Source of the DNA: Hydractinia symbiolongicarpus
Lineage: Eukaryota > Cnidaria > Hydrozoa > Anthoathecata > Hydractiniidae
DNA length: 64,000 nucleotides
Assembly (NCBI RefSeq): GCF_029227915.1
Contig: NC_079878.1
Span: 31,337,501-31,401,500, forward strand
Direction of reading: 5' to 3'
A program made the translations under genes and the position numbers. Shown here in pieces: positions 63,549-64,000 of this stretch (the stretch's first letter is position 1; every line of letters begins with the position of its first letter). The notes beneath the pieces were generated by a model. The model was given only the letters and a program-made list of their open reading frames with translations, had not been told where the DNA came from and made no database searches.

Positions 63549-64000
63549 GCGTTTTAGTGGTGAAAAGATAATTTAAAAAATCGTTCTGGAAATAAGTTAC
63601 TCACAGGGTAATTTCTTTGTATATATTCGACTATACGGGCCAAGCCCGGGATTTACGGGAAATCGCGGGTTTTCGTTTGCCGGCGATTAAACTTCTTTTA
63701 TTCCGCGTCTCATCAAAAATGAAAACATTTTTGAAAACCACAAGTCTCATGCGTTTTAGTGGTGAAAAGATAATTTAAAAAATCGTTCTGGAAATGAGTT
63801 TACTCCCTGGGTACTTTCTTTGTATACTTTTGACTATACGGGCCGAGTCCGAGATTTACGGGAAATCGCAGGTTTTCGTTTGCCGGCGTTTAAACTTCTT
63901 TTATTCAGCGTCTCATCAAAAATGAAAACATTTTTGAAAACTACAAGTCTCATACGTTTTAGTGGTGAAAAAATAATTTAAAAAATCGTTCGGGAAATGA

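Larger units (their letters stand above)
49944..64000 (-). repeat. Satellite array, inverted (- arm), about 69 monomers
   Basis: The same monomer family read as its reverse complement: the landmark becomes CATGCGTTTTAG, and I followed 68 copies from 50,123 to 63,954. Typical spacing is 202-203 bp, with five 259-bp and three 195-bp monomers. The arm differs from the + arm in subfamily content. About a third of its monomers are 202 bp, from a lost base in GTTTCCGG (versus GTTTGCCGG) or in GAAATAAGTTACTC (versus GAAATGAGTTTACTC). It also carries a class with GGGTGTTCG and AAACCCCTTTCATT that I did not see in the + arm. It runs off the window end, so its length is unknown. No gene or unique sequence lies within it. 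Confidence 0.96.
61377..64000 (-). repeat. Terminal HOR, 1,604 bp, one full copy and one partial
   Basis: TTGTTCAGG recurs at 61,377 and 62,981, 1,604 bp apart. Both units contain GTCCGTGATTTACGG followed by GGTTTTTGTTTGCC and CAGCGTTTCATC, and both contain 195-bp monomers. The second unit runs off the window end. Confidence 0.75.

Noticed and set aside
1-64000. CRISPR array (regular repeats and spacers)
   Set aside because: The whole 203-bp unit is repeated. There are no short direct repeats separated by unique spacers, and no cas genes.
49944-64000. Large terminal inverted repeat or transposon with 49,943 at its centre
   Set aside because: The arms are different subfamilies and do not mirror each other. 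No transposase, terminal motif or target-site duplication is visible.

Overview
This window is satellite DNA from end to end. It is one tandem-repeat family with a monomer of about 203 bp. I see no protein-coding gene, rRNA, tRNA, transposon, CRISPR array or unique sequence anywhere in the 64 kb. Both window edges lie inside the array, so its true size is unknown. A continuous array of roughly 315 monomers with higher-order structure points to a eukaryotic nuclear chromosome, in a centromeric, pericentromeric or other heterochromatic block. I do not recognise the monomer and cannot name the organism.

Layout: positions 1-49,943 hold about 246 monomers in one orientation (called + here). I tracked the recurring CGCATG(A/G) landmark from 145 to 49,694 and found 244 intervals averaging 203.07 bp, all between 200 and 205 bp. 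At 49,941-49,943 the array flips orientation through a 3-bp overlap. From 49,944 to 64,000 about 69 monomers run the other way. The last + monomer before the flip carries a 56-bp deletion. The two arms use different monomer subfamilies, so the junction joins two separately evolved sub-arrays and is not a simple local palindrome.

Inside the arms the monomers form a patchwork of higher-order repeats (HORs) of 3, 4, 6, 7, 8, 9, 14 and 17 monomers. Many are direct tandem duplications, and some related blocks lie 3.4-7.5 kb apart. Two monomers (26,341 and 36,903) look like exact hybrids of two adjacent parental monomers, the expected product of unequal crossover that removes one repeat. The - arm has a HOR marked by monomers with a 56-bp internal duplication (259 bp long). 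Copies of it at 54-58 kb are almost identical, so amplification was recent.

Every monomer carries a 9-bp dyad (TCAAAAATG, a TTTT loop, then its reverse complement), intact or lightly degraded. Each also has two T6 tracts 12 bp apart and, in the consensus-like form, about 13 CpGs at 38% GC. The dyad fits the published idea that centromeric satellites without CENP-B boxes are rich in short dyad symmetries, but centromere function here is inference. Open frames of 60-240 codons occur but are repeat artefacts: 203 is not a multiple of 3, and the longest frames start at TTG and stay open only across 204-bp variant monomers.
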